Part shown: piece by piece, positions 56,377-64,000 of the stretch
How positions within the stretch are numbered: the stretch's first letter is position 1
Layout: each line of letters starts with the position of its first letter
Assembly: GCF_902459705.1 (NCBI RefSeq)
Contig: NZ_CABPRU010000001.1
Coordinates: forward strand, 62,001-126,000
DNA length: 64,000 nucleotides
Source: Pandoraea terrigena
GTDB lineage: Bacteria > Pseudomonadota > Gammaproteobacteria > Burkholderiales > Burkholderiaceae
Reading direction: 5' to 3'
The notes under the pieces: generated by a model
The model's input: only the letters and a program-made list of their open reading frames with translations
Told to the model about the DNA's origin: nothing
Databases searched by the model: none
Translations under genes and position numbers: made by a program

Positions 56377-56444
56377 GTGGCCGTGCCCACGCACGATGGA
56401 AGGCCACTGCATGCTGCTTTCCCGCTCAAAATACGGATACTGGA

Positions 56445-57290
56445 ATGGATGAAATGACCCGCGCGGCGATGTTGCGCAACGTCCGCGATGCGCTTGCGGA
56501 AGATGTCGGCAACGCCGACTGGACGTCGCTGCTGATCAATCCCGACGCCTCAGCCGAGGCTGTCCTGACCGTGCGGGAGCCCGCACGGCTATGTGGCAGG
56601 CCGTGGTTTGACGAAACACTCCGGCAGGTTGATCCGCGTATTGCGATTGAGTGGTTTGTCGGCGAAGGCGAAGGGATGCACGAAGGGCAGATCGTTTGCC
56701 GGATCACCGGTCCAGCCCGCGGCATGCTCGTTGCCGAGCGCACGGCGCTCAACTTCCTCCAGTTGCTTTCGGGCGTCGCCACCGAGACAAGCGCGATGGT
56801 GTGCATCGTCGAAGGCACGGCGGCGCGCATTCTCGACACGAGAAAGACGCTTCCGGGCTTGCGCCTCGCGCAAAAATACGCGGTGCGTATCGGCGGTGGC
56901 GAAAACCATCGTCGTGGCCTGTACGACGGCATCCTGATCAAGGAAAACCATATCGCGGCCGGGGGCGGCATTGCCTCCACTATTCGGGCGGCGCAGGCTC
57001 TGGGGGCGGGCGTACCAGTGCAGGTCGAGGTGGAAACGCTCGCTGAGTTAAACGAAGCGTTGGCCGCGGGCGCCACGGCGATTCTGCTCGACAATTTCTC
57101 GCTCGACGCGATGCGTGAGGCCGTGGATGTCACCGCAGGGCGCGCTGAGCTGGAGGTGTCAGGTGGCGTTACGGAGGACGCCCTGCGCGCCATTGCGGAG
57201 ACCGGCGTGGATCGTATTTCGTTAGGCAAGCTGACGAAGCACGTCACGGCGACCGATTTTTCGCTGCGCTTTGCGGCGTTCGCCGGGTAG
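56445..57290 (+). CDS. nadC: Nicotinate-nucleotide pyrophosphorylase (quinolinate phosphoribosyltransferase) paralogue
   Basis: 281 residues from ATG 56445. NadC fold: EDVGNADWTSLLI, ERTALNFLQLLSGVAT, RILDTRKTLPGLRLAQKYAV, GGGENHRRGLYDGILIKENH, and IEVSGG-like LEVSGGVTEDALRAIAETGV, with the substrate-binding Arg/Lys/His residues in place. Makes NaMN from quinolinate and PRPP in NAD synthesis. The gene stands inside the phthalate cluster behind its own operator. A similar gene (ophE) was described in the phthalate locus of Burkholderia cepacia DBO1. Phthalate mimics quinolinate, so a dedicated copy may protect NAD synthesis. Confidence 0.9.
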   Translation: MDEMTRAAMLRNVRDALAEDVGNADWTSLLINPDASAEAVLTVREPARLCGRPWFDETLRQVDPRIAIEWFVGEGEGMHEGQIVCRITGPARGMLVAERTALNFLQLLSGVATETSAMVCIVEGTAARILDTRKTLPGLRLAQKYAVRIGGGENHRRGLYDGILIKENHIAAGGGIASTIRAAQALGAGVPVQVEVETLAELNEALAAGATAILLDNFSLDAMREAVDVTAGRAELEVSGGVTEDALRAIAETGVDRISLGKLTKHVTATDFSLRFAAFAG

Positions 57291-57389
57291 CGCAGTCGGG
57301 CGCACGTTTGCGTCCCGCAGAAGCTGGGGCGGTGGCCTGTTGTCAGCTTTCCAGTTTTCCAACTGTCCGGCATGCCGGAAGCGCCGATA

Positions 57390-57436
57390 AAAAATCCCTC
57401 GTTTTAACTGTACTTGGCTCAGTTCAAAACGAGGGT
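57390..57436. terminator. Bidirectional terminator between the nadC-like and ophB genes
   Basis: Arms ccctcgttttaact (57396-57409) and agtt-c-aaaacgaggg (57421-57435, one bulged C), flanked by A-rich DNA on the left, which is a T run on the minus strand. It lies between two convergent genes. Confidence 0.75.
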
Positions 57437-57466
57437 AACAAGGGATCTTGCGCTTTCCTGAAGCGA

Positions 57467-58642
57467 TCAAAGGGTTACATCTGCGCCCGTTTCGCTCGAC
57501 TTCAGAATCGCGATGCAGATTTCCAGCGTGCCTTTCGCCCATTCGCCATCGTGCAGCGGTCTGCGTCCGTCGACGACCGCGCCATACAACTCGTCGATGA
57601 CTTCAGCGCGCGGCACGACGGGCACAGGCAGCGGCAGCGTTTGGCGCTGCTCGTCGCCGTAGATGACGATCGAATCGGGCAGCGGGCGCAGGTCCGCATG
57701 CTCGCAGGACACGATGATCGGGCCGAAATGCTGATGGAATCGTTGTGGCTCGTCCGCGGCGGCGGTGGGCGGTTTGTATGCCGATCCGCCGTAGGTGCCA
57801 GCGGCCTTGAGGTCGGCCTCGTCATCCGAGGACGCGAGCGTCTTCAGCCGGCGGCGGGCGCTGCCGTACGTATCGGGGCTCGTGCGATCGCCCATTTCAC
57901 CGATCCAGCCGCTCCACTCTTCGGTGTTGAAGTGGCCGTAGCCGTTGTATGAGAGCGAGGCATAGGCGCCGTTTTCGAACCAGATCAGCGCCGAATAGGC
58001 CCCCTCGGTGGGGCGCGACGGATCCCACCGGCCGACACTCGCACGCAGCCGGATTGCGCGTGAGCCGGCCAGCATGCGCACGATATCAACCTGGTGCGCC
58101 GCCTGGCTGAAGACGGCACCGCCGCCTTCAGCGGTCGCCAGCTCCTCGGGCCGACGCGGGCGATACAGGTAGTCGGTGTAGTTGACGGCCTGGATCATCT
58201 TCACCGCGCCGAAATCGCCGAGACGGATCAATTCGCGCGTACGCAGGTACGGCGTATCGAAGCTGTGGCAATGGCCGACGATCAGATGCACGCCCGCGGC
58301 ACGGCATGCGGCGATCATGCGGTCGCAATCGGCGGCGCCGAGCGCCATGGGTTTCTCGACCAGTACGTGTTTGCCTTTTGCCGCGGCAATTTCCGTGTGC
58401 TGCGCGTGGAACTGGTGCGGGCTCGCAACGTAGATGATCTCGACGTTATCGTCATCTGCCAACTCCGCCACGTCCGCATAGGTGGGCGCCGCGAAGTCGG
58501 CGGCGAACTGCCGCCGCGCATCCGCACGCGGATCGCACGCAGCGACGAGCTGGACTCTGGGGTCGCGCAGGAAGGTCGGCAGCATCAGCGAGAATGCCCG
58601 TCCCAGTCCTGCGACCCCGATGCGCAAACGGCGCTGCTCCAT
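57467..58642 (-). CDS. ophB: Phthalate dihydrodiol dehydrogenase (Gfo/Idh/MocA family)
   Basis: 391 residues from ATG 58642 ([20 protein letters not shown]); the upstream frame overlaps ophA2. N-terminal Rossmann domain with GVAGLGRAF, the conserved EKPMAL (catalytic Lys) and [19 protein letters not shown]; the C-terminal domain carries [19 protein letters not shown]. In phthalate loci this family oxidises cis-4,5-dihydrodiol phthalate to 4,5-dihydroxyphthalate with NAD+. 16 bp after ophA2, same operon. Confidence 0.88.
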   Translation of the reverse strand: MEQRRLRIGVAGLGRAFSLMLPTFLRDPRVQLVAACDPRADARRQFAADFAAPTYADVAELADDDNVEIIYVASPHQFHAQHTEIAAAKGKHVLVEKPMALGAADCDRMIAACRAAGVHLIVGHCHSFDTPYLRTRELIRLGDFGAVKMIQAVNYTDYLYRPRRPEELATAEGGGAVFSQAAHQVDIVRMLAGSRAIRLRASVGRWDPSRPTEGAYSALIWFENGAYASLSYNGYGHFNTEEWSGWIGEMGDRTSPDTYGSARRRLKTLASSDDEADLKAAGTYGGSAYKPPTAAADEPQRFHQHFGPIIVSCEHADLRPLPDSIVIYGDEQRQTLPLPVPVVPRAEVIDELYGAVVDGRRPLHDGEWAKGTLEICIAILKSSETGADVTL

Positions 58643-58658
58643 AACCGTGTGCCTCCCG

Positions 58659-59990
58659 TTATTGCTTGACCTGATAGTCCGTTGCGAGCGCGGCCGGCTG
58701 GTCGGCGAGTTCCGGGTTCCGCTTGCTGACGTAACGCACGGCATACGTGCGCCAGTCGATTTCCTTCGGCACGACGGCCTGGTACGAGCATGTGTCCTGG
58801 GGAATCGCCTTCGCACCGGTGCCAATGGCGTTGCCGTCCTTGTCGAATTCCGCGAGTGCGTCGAGCATGCGGCGCCGGAATTCGACGATCGCGAGATCGC
58901 TTGCCCCGAGACGCTCGTCAGAGCGGTCAGCGATCGGACCCATCGTGACCCACATGGCGATGTCCTGGTTGGGGAAGCCCGAAATGCCCGTGAAATTGCC
59001 GGCCTTCATCGCCTGGCGGTCCTGCCAGAAGCGGTTGTCGTGATTGCGCAGCGGGCGATAGTGCTGGTCGAGATCGATGCCGATCTGCTGACGCAGGAAC
59101 TTGCGCCAGGTCTCAGTTTCCGGTGTCGTCTCCGGATCGCCCCAGGCGATGAAGTAGAACGCCGTGTTCGTGTCGTCCATCGGCACGTTGATGTTCGCAA
59201 CGTTGTAGAGATTGTTCGGCGGAATCAGCACGGTGCCCGGCGCCACGAACACCGTCGAGCGTACGTAGTCGTGCGTGCCGGCGTTGAAGATCGGGCGGCG
59301 CAGCGCGGCATAACGGAAGCCGTAGTCGGTACGCTCGACCTGCAGGCGGGGGGCCTTGTCGGTGGAGGGGCGCAGCCAGTTCTTGTCGGTCGCTTCGGCG
59401 CCACCGACGCGTGCCGGCACGAAGTCGGACGAATGCAGGCTGGAGCTGTGTGCGGAGTCGATCGCGCCTTCGAGGATCTGCGCCCAGTTGCACGGCAGCA
59501 GTGCTTTCGCGATGCTTACGCGGGTGTCGGCGGTCGGTGCCCAGGTCGGCGGCAGGAAGTCGGGAATGGCGTCTTGCGGGCCCATATACGCCCACACCAT
59601 GCCGCCCCATTCCCGCACCGGGTAGGCCTTGTGCTTGACCTTGTTGGCCATGCAGCTCGTCGCCGGCTCGGACACCATTTCGAGCACGTTGCCCCCGACA
59701 TCGAACTTCCAGCCGTGATACAGGCAGCGCAGGCCGGCGTCTTCATTGCGGCCATAGACGAGCGATGCGCGACGGTGCGGGCAGTACTCGTCCAGCACCC
59801 CAACGCGGCCTTCCGAGTCACGGAACACGACGAGATCCTCGCCAAATACGCGCGCCTTTACCGGCGCGCCATCCGGCTCGGCGACTTCTTCGATCAGGCA
59901 AACCGGTGTCCAGTGTCGGCGCATCAGTTGGCCCATCGGGGCATCGCCTTCGACGCGGCACAGCAATTCGTTCTCTTGGTGGGTCAGCAT
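58659..59990 (-). CDS. ophA2: Phthalate 4,5-dioxygenase, Rieske oxygenase component
   Basis: 443 residues. Rieske 2Fe-2S site [20 protein letters not shown] with CLYHGWKFD (C-x-H ... C-x2-H), then the mononuclear iron site in the C-domain, [13 protein letters not shown] (D-x2-H-x4-H). With OphA1 it adds O2 to phthalate giving cis-4,5-dihydro-4,5-dihydroxyphthalate. The start [20 protein letters not shown] and [14 protein letters not shown] are typical of the phthalate/vanillate oxygenase clade. Transcribed with ophB from an operator-bearing promoter. Confidence 0.93.
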   Translation of the reverse strand: MLTHQENELLCRVEGDAPMGQLMRRHWTPVCLIEEVAEPDGAPVKARVFGEDLVVFRDSEGRVGVLDEYCPHRRASLVYGRNEDAGLRCLYHGWKFDVGGNVLEMVSEPATSCMANKVKHKAYPVREWGGMVWAYMGPQDAIPDFLPPTWAPTADTRVSIAKALLPCNWAQILEGAIDSAHSSSLHSSDFVPARVGGAEATDKNWLRPSTDKAPRLQVERTDYGFRYAALRRPIFNAGTHDYVRSTVFVAPGTVLIPPNNLYNVANINVPMDDTNTAFYFIAWGDPETTPETETWRKFLRQQIGIDLDQHYRPLRNHDNRFWQDRQAMKAGNFTGISGFPNQDIAMWVTMGPIADRSDERLGASDLAIVEFRRRMLDALAEFDKDGNAIGTGAKAIPQDTCSYQAVVPKEIDWRTYAVRYVSKRNPELADQPAALATDYQVKQ

Positions 59991-60043
59991 GTCATGTCTC
60001 CCGGCGACTGGTCGCCATCATCAGCAGGTGTCGCATAACTATA

Positions 60044-60057
60044 TTAGATATCTAGTT
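60044..60057. promoter_or_regulatory. oph operator candidate 4
   Basis: TTAGA-TA-TCTAG(TT), 54 bp before the ophA2 start. Same architecture as candidate 2. Confidence 0.6.
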
Positions 60058-60118
60058 AAAATGGCAAGAAGCTTTCTGGAGCATCCGGGAAAATACGCAT
60101 GATTGAAAGTGCCGCTCG

Positions 60119-60470
60119 ACCGGAAACGTGGACCTGTCGCAACGAACGGAAGAACAGGCGGCGCACCAGCAGAACGCAGCGAGTCTCGCGCAGTTCAAAC
60201 CGGCTATCACCGATAACTCGCCGAATGCGTCGAAGAGACACTTACTACCGTTCGACAAGTTGACGGCGTGCTACGAGAGATCGCGTCCGCGTCTGAGGAG
60301 CAACGCAACGGCGTCGAAGCGCTGTCACGCGCGTTGTCGGAGATCAATGTCGTCACACAACACAATGCAGCCCTCGCGGAGGAATCCGCTGCTGCGATTG
60401 AAACGGTGCGAGATCAGGCGAGAAAACTGCTCGATAGTGTTTCGAGTTTCAGGCTGGCATGGGAGGGGGC
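60119..60470 (+). pseudogene. Remnant of a methyl-accepting chemotaxis protein gene
   Basis: Two frames each give parts of an MCP signalling domain. 60122 onward reads VDLSQRTEEQAAHQQNAASL, a mutated form of the DLSxRTEEQAASLEETAAS block. After a frame change near 60240, VDGVLREIASASEEQRNGVE and VVTQHNAALAEESAAAIETV follow, ending DSVSSFRL, the usual MCP C-terminus. About 150 residues of the hairpin tip between the two blocks are missing. It lies between the phthalate cluster and a hydrolase gene, so it may have been a chemoreceptor of that locus. Confidence 0.75.
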
Positions 60471-60671
60471 GATTGTCCGATGCCAACCGGATGGGAGAGC
60501 CGGAATCCGAGATCAAGCGGCTGCAACGCCCATGCCATCGCGCGGGCATCCAATACCCCTCCAATGCAACATGCGACCGTCGGGCGCGCCCTACTTCTGC
60601 AACGATGCACATCCGCCTTCGGGCGAGCCAGCCTGTTCACCGTGTGACTGACATCAACCCGTACAGCACAC

Positions 60672-61535
60672 CTACCCAGCCAATTGCACAAGCGCCCGAT
60701 TGAATGCGCCAGGGTTAGCGATGTTCATGCCATGCGAGGCGCCAGCGATGGTTTGACGCTCAGCGTGTCCGATCCACTCCTGAAGTTTCTCGACGGTGTT
60801 CCGGAACATGCGCGGGCTCTTCTGCCCGTCGATCAACAGCGTCCGGCACTGGATTTCACGGGCCGCTTCACGGGTATAGGCGGGCAGCGGATCGCGCAAC
60901 TGCTTCGGCAGCGTTACGGCATTGTCCAGCGCCATCCTGCGGAAGCCCTGCGTGCTCTTGCCCCAGAAGCCCGGCATGGTGACCGAGTCCACAAACAGGT
61001 TCAGGCCGGCGTCGAATTTGCCTTGCTCGATCAGCTCCGCGGCCTTCGCTCTCAACAATTGCGTGGCAGGCGGCAATTTGCCGGTCTCCGCTTGCGGCGT
61101 TACCTGCAACGGGCCGCCGGGGTCGGCCAGCGTGAGCGTCTTCACTAGGTGGGGGTATTGGCGTGCCAGATGAAACGCCACGCAGCCGCCACGTGAGTGG
61201 CCGACCAGATGCACCGCGCCAAGGCCCAACGCCTCGATAAACTCCGCCACCTGCACCACGTGCGCTTCCCAGCTGAAGTCACCGTGCCCGAACGCATGAG
61301 TCTCAGGCCAATAGTGGCCCAGACTCGGCGCGAAACAGCGGAAGTGCTCCGACAACGCGGCGAGCTGCGGATCCCAATAGCGGTAATCGCACAACGACCC
61401 ATGCACAAAGACCATCGGCTCGCCACTTCCGGCTTCCACGTAGGGCACAGAGGCACCTGACGCGGTGGAAGCAAAGTTGGGTTGCGGCTGCACACCGGCA
61501 AGAGCCAGGGTCGTCAGGGGCGTGTGGGCATTCAT
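60672..61535 (-). CDS. Alpha/beta hydrolase
   Basis: 287 residues from ATG 61535 (MNAHTPLTTLALAGVQPQPN). Hydrolase motifs: MVFVHGSLCDYRYWDPQLAA (oxyanion), VHLVGHSRGGCVAFHLARQY (nucleophile Ser), LLIDGQKSPRMF (acid), GASHGMNIANPG (His). Of the haloalkane dehalogenase/epoxide hydrolase-like type of small-molecule esterase or C-C hydrolase. Divergent from a LysR regulator that probably controls it. Near the phthalate locus, so an ester-cleaving role is conceivable but unproven. Confidence 0.88.
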   Translation of the reverse strand: MNAHTPLTTLALAGVQPQPNFASTASGASVPYVEAGSGEPMVFVHGSLCDYRYWDPQLAALSEHFRCFAPSLGHYWPETHAFGHGDFSWEAHVVQVAEFIEALGLGAVHLVGHSRGGCVAFHLARQYPHLVKTLTLADPGGPLQVTPQAETGKLPPATQLLRAKAAELIEQGKFDAGLNLFVDSVTMPGFWGKSTQGFRRMALDNAVTLPKQLRDPLPAYTREAAREIQCRTLLIDGQKSPRMFRNTVEKLQEWIGHAERQTIAGASHGMNIANPGAFNRALVQLAG

Positions 61536-61588
61536 TGTCAAGACTCCAGTTTCCCAAACTTTGCGCCAATGCAATCGAAAAGAAAATC

Positions 61589-61603
61589 GCATAATATTGA
61601 TGC
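61589..61603. promoter_or_regulatory. LysR-type operator candidate
   Basis: GCAT-AATATTG-ATGC, a short dyad in the divergent hydrolase/LysR region, with another tgatgca nearby at 61619-61625. Fits the T-N11-A style of LysR sites. Confidence 0.45.
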
Positions 61604-61645
61604 AATCTTTCAGTTTTTCTGATGCATATACGCGAGCCAGTACAC

Positions 61646-62509
61646 ATGAGTACCGAGATGAAAGCCCTGGATATCGGCGTTCTCACCATGATCGTCGCCG
61701 TTGCGGATACGGGCACGATCAGCCGAGCTGCCGACCTGGTGCACCGCTCGCAATCGGCGGTGAGCATGCAGATCAAAGCGCTGGAATCGGCGCTTGGCAA
61801 GGTCCTCTTCTTACGTAAACCGCGCAGCGTGGTGCCGACGCAAGACGGAGAGGTGCTTCTGGCGTACGCGCGGCGGATCATTGCGCTGCGCGACGAGGCC
61901 TGGGCTGCGGTCGTGCGGCCGGACGTGACAGGCCGCGTGGTGATCGGCGTACCGGACGATTACGCGTCGTCGCTCTTCCCGCCGATTCTCAAGAAATTCT
62001 CGGCCAGCTATCCCAAGGTCGAAATCCAGGTGATCGGTTTGCCAAGCGTTGCGCTCGCGCCGATGCTGCGCGACGGCACGGTGGACCTCGTCTGCGCGAC
62101 GCGGGTTAAAGGCCTGACCGGCGAGTTCTTGCGGCACGAGCCGATGGTGTGGGCAGCCGCCCCGGGCGCGACGGACATTTGGCGAGAACGGCCACTGCCC
62201 ATCGCGGTGTTCTTGCCGGGAAGCGTCGCACGCGAGAAGGCTATTCGGAGCCTGGAGCGCGCAAAAATCGCGTATCGAACGTCGTATGAGAGTCCGAGCC
62301 TGCTGGGTCTGCTGACGATGGCCCGAGCCGGCCTCGCCATTACCCCGCTGGCGCGATGTGCCGTGCCGTCTGACTTTACGTTGCTCGGGGCGGCCCATGG
62401 TCTGCCGGAGATCGGCACGCTTGAGATCGTCCTTGCGCGAAGTGTGACGTCCAACCGCCAGCCCTGCGATTTTCTCGCGGAGCGCATCATCGCTGAACTA
62501 AATGCATGA
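61646..62509 (+). CDS. LysR family transcriptional regulator
   Basis: 287 residues from ATG 61646; in-frame ATGs at 61622 and 61658 are alternatives. HTH: MIVAVADTGTISRAADLVHR, SQSAVSMQIKALESALGKVL. Effector domain: VIGVPDDYASSLFPPILKKF, DLVCATRVKGLTGEFLRHEP. Divergent from the alpha/beta hydrolase gene with a dyad site between, the classic LysR arrangement. Confidence 0.92.
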   Translation: MSTEMKALDIGVLTMIVAVADTGTISRAADLVHRSQSAVSMQIKALESALGKVLFLRKPRSVVPTQDGEVLLAYARRIIALRDEAWAAVVRPDVTGRVVIGVPDDYASSLFPPILKKFSASYPKVEIQVIGLPSVALAPMLRDGTVDLVCATRVKGLTGEFLRHEPMVWAAAPGATDIWRERPLPIAVFLPGSVAREKAIRSLERAKIAYRTSYESPSLLGLLTMARAGLAITPLARCAVPSDFTLLGAAHGLPEIGTLEIVLARSVTSNRQPCDFLAERIIAELNA

Positions 62510-62893
62510 GTGCGCGGGGATGAGCCTCGCCTGACTGCCCAGGCACGCGGACGAGGCCGCTTTGTTCCGTGCACATCTCGGCGCCACTGCCGTTCTCAAG
62601 CGCATTCTTTGGAAGATCGCGAGCGACCGACATAAGAAATGTCCTGCGTCTAGTCAGTCGCGAGAATTTTTCGAAGGCCAGAAACTTATGTAGGGCGCGG
62701 GGTTAGCTCAACTTTGCGCCGCGTCACGGAGCTGCGGCCTGATGGGCTAGGAGCTACACAGGCGCATTGCCGAAGACAGCCGGGGCGCACTGCATCGGGG
62801 ACGACTGCCTGCAGATGGCACGCTTGTCTTGGAATGGTGGCCTCTTGGTCGTCGCGCCTCAAAGCAACTACGTGGCTTGCCCATGCCTGACGT
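62510..62893. other. Intergenic stretch, no supported gene
   Basis: 384 bp between the 3' ends of two convergent LysR genes. Short open frames exist on both strands (one of about 80 codons on the minus strand at 62686-62934 runs into the next gene) but show no domain or ribosome binding site. Possibly mobile-element debris. Confidence 0.45.
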
Positions 62894-63769
62894 TCAATCG
62901 CCGAAAACCGATGTGAGCACCTCGACGACGACACGCACTCTGGCCGTGCGCGCCAAGTCTTGGTGCAACACCAGCCACGCCTCGTAGGGCTTGGCCCGCC
63001 GGCACTCCGGCCATAGCCGCACCAGCGCGGGATCGCGCAAGGCCAAGTACTCGGGTAACTCGCCGATGGCCAACCCGGCGCGTACGAAGGTCGTGAGCAT
63101 CAGGCTCGAATCCAGTTCGGCAACCACGCGACCGTGCGCCCTGGATTCACCCGCCAGCGTGTCGTCCTGCCGGCCGGTCACACCCTCCTGGTAGAGCGCA
63201 ATGTCGTGGCCCGCAAAGCCCGTTCCGGGTTGTGGTTCACCATGTTTGGCCAGGTAGCCTCGGGTTGCATACAGGCCAACGTCCCAGCAGCCGAGTTGGC
63301 GAACGATCAAGTCCGGTTGCGCCGGCCGAAGGGTTCGTACAGCAATGTCGGCCTCCCGCCGCGCCAGGTCGAGCAGCCGCGTCGTGGTGCTCAGGATGAC
63401 TCGCACCTCAGGATAGCTGGCGCGCAGGCGTTCAATGGCAGGAACCACGAAATCCACCGCCAACGCGTCGGTGGTGGTCACGCGCACCTCACCGGCCACG
63501 CGCGCATCGGCACCTTCGCCGCGGCGCTCGAAGGAGACGGCCATGCGTTCCATGTCCTCGGCCATGCGCAACACCTGCTGGCCGGTGTCGGTCAGCACCA
63601 GGCCGCCTGTGGTGCGCAGGAACAGCCGACTGCCCAGCGCCTGCTCCAACGCTGCCAGACGCCGTCCTACCGTGGTCTGGTCGATGACCAGTTGTTGCGC
63701 CGCGCCGCGCAGGGTGCCCGCACGCTGAATGGCCAGGAATATCCGCACGTCGTTCCAATTCATCGCCAC
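62894..63769 (-). CDS. LysR family transcriptional regulator
   Basis: 291 residues. HTH: VRIFLAIQRAGTLRGAAQQL, DQTTVGRRLAALEQALGSRL. Effector domain: VRVTTTDALAVDFVVPAIER, EADIAVRTLRPAQPDLIVRQ. Belongs to the subgroup starting MNWNDVRIFLA. Divergent from a Bcr/CflA-type efflux gene across a dyad at 63779-63794, suggesting it controls that pump. Confidence 0.92.
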   Translation of the reverse strand: MAMNWNDVRIFLAIQRAGTLRGAAQQLVIDQTTVGRRLAALEQALGSRLFLRTTGGLVLTDTGQQVLRMAEDMERMAVSFERRGEGADARVAGEVRVTTTDALAVDFVVPAIERLRASYPEVRVILSTTTRLLDLARREADIAVRTLRPAQPDLIVRQLGCWDVGLYATRGYLAKHGEPQPGTGFAGHDIALYQEGVTGRQDDTLAGESRAHGRVVAELDSSLMLTTFVRAGLAIGELPEYLALRDPALVRLWPECRRAKPYEAWLVLHQDLARTARVRVVVEVLTSVFGD

Positions 63770-63778
63770 CTCGCCAAT

Positions 63779-63794
63779 ACTGCAAATATGCAGT
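63779..63794. promoter_or_regulatory. LysR-type operator candidate
   Basis: ACTGCA-AATA-TGCAGT, a perfect 6-bp dyad with 4-bp spacer, 10 bp before the LysR start and 109 bp before the transporter start. Confidence 0.55.
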
Positions 63795-63902
63795 CAAGCG
63801 CTGCAATTTCATGCATTTTCACATGAAAGATACCTCCGTAGCATGGCGTCTATCGCTTTCGGACCTTTGACGAGCAGCCCGCCCGGTTGCCCTGGATATG
63901 TC

Positions 63903-64000
63903 ATGCCTCAATTACCCTTCATCCTGACCGTCGCCATGCTGAGTGCCTTCGGGCTAATTGCTTCGGACGTTTATCTGCCCGCCATGCCAAGCATGGCCAC
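63903..64000 (+). CDS. Bcr/CflA-type MFS drug efflux transporter (5' end)
   Basis: Only the first 32 codons are in the window: MPQLPFILTVAMLSAFGLIA, then SDVYLPAMPSMA. The D-x-Y-L-P-A-[FM]-P motif in TM1 is diagnostic for Bcr/CflA (DHA1) exporters. The gene continues past the right edge. Divergent from the LysR gene. Confidence 0.85.
   Translation, partial: MPQLPFILTVAMLSAFGLIASDVYLPAMPSMA

Noticed and set aside
62686-62934. 82-codon minus-strand frame at the end of the last LysR gene
   Set aside because: Overlaps the LysR 3' end out of frame; no recognisable domain.

Overview
The window is chromosomal DNA from a GC-rich betaproteobacterium. The gene order mnmE-yidC-yidD-rnpA-rpmH / dnaA-dnaN-gyrB, and proteins such as a DnaA beginning MNDFWQHC, point to Burkholderiaceae. 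Pandoraea or a close relative is likely, but this is inferred from gene content, not from a database match. The replication origin lies between about 9.0 and 9.8 kb.

Layout. 1-4.5 kb: the start of a DHA2 efflux pump, an MHYT membrane sensor, ThpR and small envelope proteins. 4.7-15.3 kb: the origin-proximal housekeeping block. 15.3-17.7 kb: a lower-GC, decayed stretch with a SUKH/TPR gene, an unknown small gene, a gene fragment and intergenic repeats. 17.7-27.1 kb, all minus strand: two semialdehyde dehydrogenases, two class III aminotransferases, an Lrp/AsnC regulator, a DoeB-like deacylase, a D-2-hydroxyacid dehydrogenase and an AA_synth-family protein. 27.4-38.0 kb, all plus strand: a GAF-PucR regulator followed by a tight operon of flavin reductase, aldehyde dehydrogenase, luciferase-type monooxygenase, alpha/beta hydrolase, NIPSNAP protein, a quaternary-amine ABC importer and a carboxymuconolactone decarboxylase-like protein. 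This set resembles the trigonelline (N-methylnicotinate) ring-opening pathway. A 217-bp repeat just after gyrB recurs in direct orientation at 38.3 kb, so the whole 15.3-38.5 kb block is bracketed by repeats.

38.5-50 kb: a methyltransferase, a GST and two redox gene groups, each with an old-yellow-enzyme reductase. One goes with a LysR regulator, an SDR, a peroxiredoxin, an enoyl-CoA hydratase-like protein and an AhpD-like protein. The other goes with an SDR, a quinone oxidoreductase and a divergent Cys-rich HxlR regulator. An IS transposase fragment and an internally deleted hydrolase pseudogene mark rearrangement. 50-51.9 kb: a NYN/OST-HTH protein and a DJ-1/PfpI protein.

51.9-60.0 kb: what looks like a complete phthalate (oph) pathway: dioxygenase reductase and oxygenase, cis-dihydrodiol dehydrogenase, 4,5-dihydroxyphthalate decarboxylase, MFS permease, a MarR regulator and an extra quinolinate phosphoribosyltransferase. 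AT-rich palindromes with an AGA..TCT core lie in front of each transcription unit. 60-64 kb: a chemoreceptor gene remnant, an alpha/beta hydrolase divergent from a LysR gene, and a LysR gene divergent from the start of a Bcr/CflA efflux pump. No tRNA, rRNA or CRISPR array was seen.
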